Assembly (NCBI RefSeq): GCF_029168945.1
Contig: NC_083608.1
Location: 21,718,136-21,782,135, forward strand
Length of the DNA stretch: 64,000 nucleotides
Direction: 5' to 3'
Source of the DNA: Cannabis sativa
Taxonomy: Eukaryota > Streptophyta > Magnoliopsida > Rosales > Cannabaceae
Numbering within the stretch: the first letter of the stretch is position 1; every line of letters begins with the position of its first letter. The notes beneath the pieces are model-generated. The model was not told the origin of the DNA, ran no database searches, and saw only the letters and a program-made list of their open reading frames with translations. Positions 58,741 through 64,000 of the stretch are shown here, piece after piece. The position numbers were made by a program, and so were the translations under genes.

Positions 58741-59997
58741 TATTTTAATACACGAGAACAACATATAAACAACTGTTCCATAACAGTGATCAATATATGA
58801 CCTTAAATGTATCACTATTTTTTCAAATGTGAATTATTTGCACCAATTTATTTAGATCAACTAATTTTTGGTATGAATTTTCTTTGATCTGCTTCAAAAA
58901 CACTAAATAACAACCTATGATGAAGAAAAATATTTAAAGTATTGGTACCTTATATATTTTTTTTTTCTTCAGATTCTTCCAAGTTGTTCTTGGGTAAGGT
59001 CTGAATCTCCTTCTGGGTTGTTATCAAATTCTCTGCATAATAGAATTCGAATTATTATTTTGGTTTGTTATTGTGTGATTTCAAATTAATAGAGGTTGTA
59101 ATCCTTTTTTTTTTTTTTTTTTCTGGTTTACCTTTTGATTTTAAATTTTCCAGGATTATTTTGTTTTGTTGTTGAGATCTTCATTGCGCCCTTTTCATTT
59201 GTACGATTTTTTTGGACTTGAAATCATGCCTTAGTTGAGAACGAAAATGGAGGAAATATAGAAGCTTTGGTATAGCTGGAAATAGAGGAGAAGGAGAGAT
59301 GAAGATGAGGGCTGTTTTGTTTCAGTCCGTATATTTGAAAAATAAAGTTTATAATTTCCTTTTTTGTTTATTTTTTCTTAATAAGATAAAAATGTAAATT
59401 TTGGACCTAGAAAGTCTATTAAAGAAAAAATCCCTTTATTTTCTTTCTTTTGCTTTATCATTATTATTATTATTATTATTTTATTAAAATAAATAATAGT
59501 TTTAATTATAATAATAATACACTAACAATTTAATTTAAATTTTGGTTTAAAATTTATTAAGGATATTTAATATTTAATTGAATTAATTGAAACAAAATAT
59601 CACCAAAGTGATCTCTTTTGTGTAGATAAAAATATTATGATAATTGTGTGTATGTAATTCATAAATTTATTAACTAACCCAAAGGTGAGTTAATATTTGA
59701 ATGAATTTCATGCATGTTTGTGGTGATAAATGTGTGACAATTATAAAGTATTTTGTGCGAATAATATGTTAGTCCAAAGATTGCATATTATTTGACATAA
59801 TTTATTGTCAATGTTTGATCACTACAACAAGAGTACCGCTTACAATTAATTTTATTGTCCAAAGACTTAATATTAATGTTGTGTTTGGTATCTTGAGATG
59901 GGATTAACCAATATTTGAATTTATTGTTTTATTTAAATTCTTATATGAGCATGTTATTTATGTAATTGTATTGTTCTTTTCAGTTGTTGCTAGTGTA

Positions 59998-61428
59998 TCT
60001 GCTAACCTTAATTCGGTACCGGTCCTTAATGGTAATAACTTTAAGGACTGGAAGGAGAACATTTTATTGTTCTTGGCTGCATGGATCTTGACCTTGCATT
60101 AAGGATGGATCGTCCTACTCCTCTTACGGAAACTAGTACCTCCGAGCAAAGGAGGATTTATGAGAAGTGGGACCGTTCAAACCGCATGAGTCTTATGATC
60201 ATTAAGCGCGGCATACCTAAGGCTTTTAGGGGTGCGGTGTCCGAGGAGGTTACCGATGCCACAACTTTCCTTGCTGAAATTTAGAAGCGCTTTGCAAAAA
60301 GCGATAAGGCGGAAACAAGTACTCTTTTAAAGAAACTTATTTCTATGAAGTTTAAGGGCAAGGAAAACATAAGGGAGTACATTATGGAAATGTCACCTTG
60401 CTTCAAAGTTGAAGGCACTAAAGCTTGAGCTTTCGGATGACTTGCTTGTGCATTTAGTGCTTATCTCTCTTCCTCCACAATTCAGTCAATTCAAGGTCAT
60501 TTACAACTGCCAAAGGGAGAAGTGGACTCTTAATGAGCTCATTTCATTTTGTGTTCAAGAGGAAGAAAGATTGAAGCAAGAAAAGAATGAAAGTGCTCAT
60601 TTGGCAAGCACCTCTAAAGATAAGGGCAAGAAAAGAAAGAATGAGGTTGCTAAGGATAAAGGTCCTGCACATAAGAAACAAACTCAAGCCAATAATGATG
60701 ATGCTTGTTTCTTTTGTAACATGAAAGGACACATGAAGAAGGAATGTGCTAAGTACATTGCATGGCGAGCAAAGAAAGGTACATTTCTTACTTTGGTCTG
60801 TTCTGAGGTAAATTTAGCTTCAATACCAGGAAACACTTGGTGGTTAGATTCCGGTGTTACCACTAACATCAGTGTTTCTATGCAGGGTTGCCTGAGTTAC
60901 CGAAAGCCAAATGATGCTGAAAGAAGCATTTATGTGGGAAATGGCAAGTCGGTAAATGTGGAAGCAATAAGGCATTTTAGGTTGTTATTAAGTACTGGTT
61001 ACTATTTGGACTTAATAGATACTTTTGTTGTACTGTCATTTCGACAGAATTTGGTTTCTATTTCTTGTTTGGACAAATTGGGTTATTGTTGTTCATTTGG
61101 AAACAATTATTTCAGTTTATCTATTAATTCAAATACTGTTGGAACTGGTTCACTTATGGTTTATGACAACTTATATTCGCTTGACATTGTTGCTTCTTAT
61201 AGTGAAACCTTGAATGTAGAATCACGTGGTACTAAGCGTAAAATGGATAATGAAAAATCAAGTTCCTTATGGCACAAACGGTTAGGTCACATCTCTAGAA
61301 ATAGTTGAGCGACTTGTGTCTGATGAAATTTTAGATTCAATTGATTTTTCAGACTTTGATGTTTGTATCGAATGCATCAAAGGCAAACAGACCAAAACAA
61401 AGAAATTGGGTGCGAAAAGAGCTATAGA
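59998..61428 (+). pseudogene. Nested Copia gag-protease-pre-integrase, broken
   Basis: Gag begins with ANLNSVPVLNGNNFKDWKEN (59998 on). A one-base loss near 60075 shifts the frame to 60081-60284, which ends at a TAG that replaces a sense codon. Another shift near 60395 leads to the 299-codon frame 60409-61308. That frame has the zinc knuckle CFFCNMKGHMKKEC, the protease site WWLDSGVTTN (the usual Ala is Val) and the pre-integrase LWHKRLGHIS. A further shift near 61300 precedes CIECIKGKQTK, after which the solo LTR interrupts. Confidence 0.85.
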
Positions 61429-63537
<2,109 letters not shown>

Positions 63538-63539
63538 AT

Positions 63540-64000
63540 AGATGTCTTAGAGTTGATACATACAGATATATGTGGGCCATTTCCTACACCTTCTTGGAAT
63601 GGTCAACGATATTTTGTATCATTCATAGATGATTACTGAAGATATGCATACCTATTTCTACTTCATGAAAAGTCCCAAGTGTTGGATGTGTTCAAATCTT
63701 ATAAGGCTGAAGTTGAGAATCAACTTAGCAAAAGAATAAAGCAAGTCAGGTCTGACCGTGGTGGTGAGTACTATGGCAGATATGACGGCTCAGGTGAACA
63801 ACGTCCAGGACCTTTTGCCAGATATCTAGAGGAGTGTGGAATTGTCCCACAGTACACTATGCCAGGATCTCCTAGCATGAATGGTGTTGCTGAAAGACGA
63901 AACCGTACTCTTAAAGATATGGTAAGGAGTATGATCAGTTATTCAACCTTACCAGAATCACTCTGGGGAGAGGCACTTAAGACAGCAGCCTACATTTTGA
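63540..64000 (+). pseudogene. Nested Copia integrase core, continues past window
   Basis: It reads LIHTDICGPFPTPSWNG, then VSFIDDY followed by an in-frame TGA near 63638, then SDRGGEYYG, GSPSMNGVAERRNRTLKDMV and LWGEALKTAAYIL at the window edge. The Asp and Glu of the DDE triad are visible in HTDICG, SDRGGEY and NGVAERRN. The stop and the upstream shifts make it non-functional. Confidence 0.85.

Larger units (their letters stand above)
55095..59434. mobile_element. MULE carrying MuDR-transposase and Ulp1-like remnants (Kaonashi type), 9-bp TSD
   Basis: TTTATTTTC flanks both ends exactly (55086-55094 and 59435-59443). The ends read GAGATTTTTACAC and, on the other strand, GGGATTTTTTCTTT, with further shared TCTAGGT/ACTAGGT and ACATTTTTA blocks, so the terminal inverted repeats are long but diverged. 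The interior holds a - strand MuDR transposase relic and, convergent to it, a + strand Ulp1-like protease relic. MULEs with Ulp1-like genes are known as Kaonashi elements. Confidence 0.82.

Overview
This window is nuclear DNA of a flowering plant, almost certainly a eudicot. The evidence is three plant genes with typical plant introns or domain architecture, AT-rich spacers, tRNA-Met-primed LTR retrotransposons, plant L1-type LINEs, Mutator-like MITEs and a Kaonashi-type MULE. The repeat style would fit Rosales (for example Cannabaceae), but that is a guess. No bacterial or organellar feature was seen.

Three host genes are supported. (1) An intronless L-type lectin receptor kinase lies on the + strand (14809-16878) and appears intact. 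(2) A ten-exon CDF-family metal transporter of the MTPC2/MTP5 type lies on the - strand (34540-30780). Its exons join in frame to 402 codons plus a stop. (3) A seven-exon Nudix hydrolase of the plastid NUDT23 type lies on the - strand (41903-39016). Its exons join to 289 codons plus a stop. The two - strand genes are neighbours in the same orientation, separated by a Mutator MITE and a 5'-truncated LINE.

Mobile DNA fills most of the rest. Positions 1-8604 hold a gag-only LTR element with no recognisable pol and a 3.8 kb AT-rich leader. Positions 8951-13702 hold a decayed but full-length-looking LINE with a 16-bp target-site duplication (TSD). Positions 18541-20040 hold an old inverted-repeat element split by a LINE remnant. 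Positions 20141-22196 hold tandem repeats, perhaps inside a Mutator-like element. Positions 22222-27864 hold a nearly complete Copia element on the - strand, broken only by in-frame stops.

Positions 42286-53357 hold three copies of one ~400-bp Mutator MITE. The third copy is split by a 9.45-kb Tekay-type chromovirus (43624-53077) with a perfect 5-bp TSD. From 53775 to the window end there is a nest: a LINE fragment is invaded by a Copia element (LTR 54197-54641). That Copia is itself invaded by a MULE carrying MuDR-transposase and Ulp1-like protease remnants (55095-59434, 9-bp TSD). It is also invaded by a solo Tekay-like LTR in reverse orientation (61429-63537, 5-bp TSD).

Nothing here is a clearly new biological system. 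The most interesting items are the gag-only retrotransposon, the Kaonashi-like MULE, the readable insertion chronology, and two substitutions at conserved positions in the host enzymes (CDF transmembrane-2 Asp to Gly; Nudix-box Gly to Thr). All coordinates were read by hand. Exon borders rest on GT/AG consensus, reading-frame continuity and remembered family similarity, not on transcripts.
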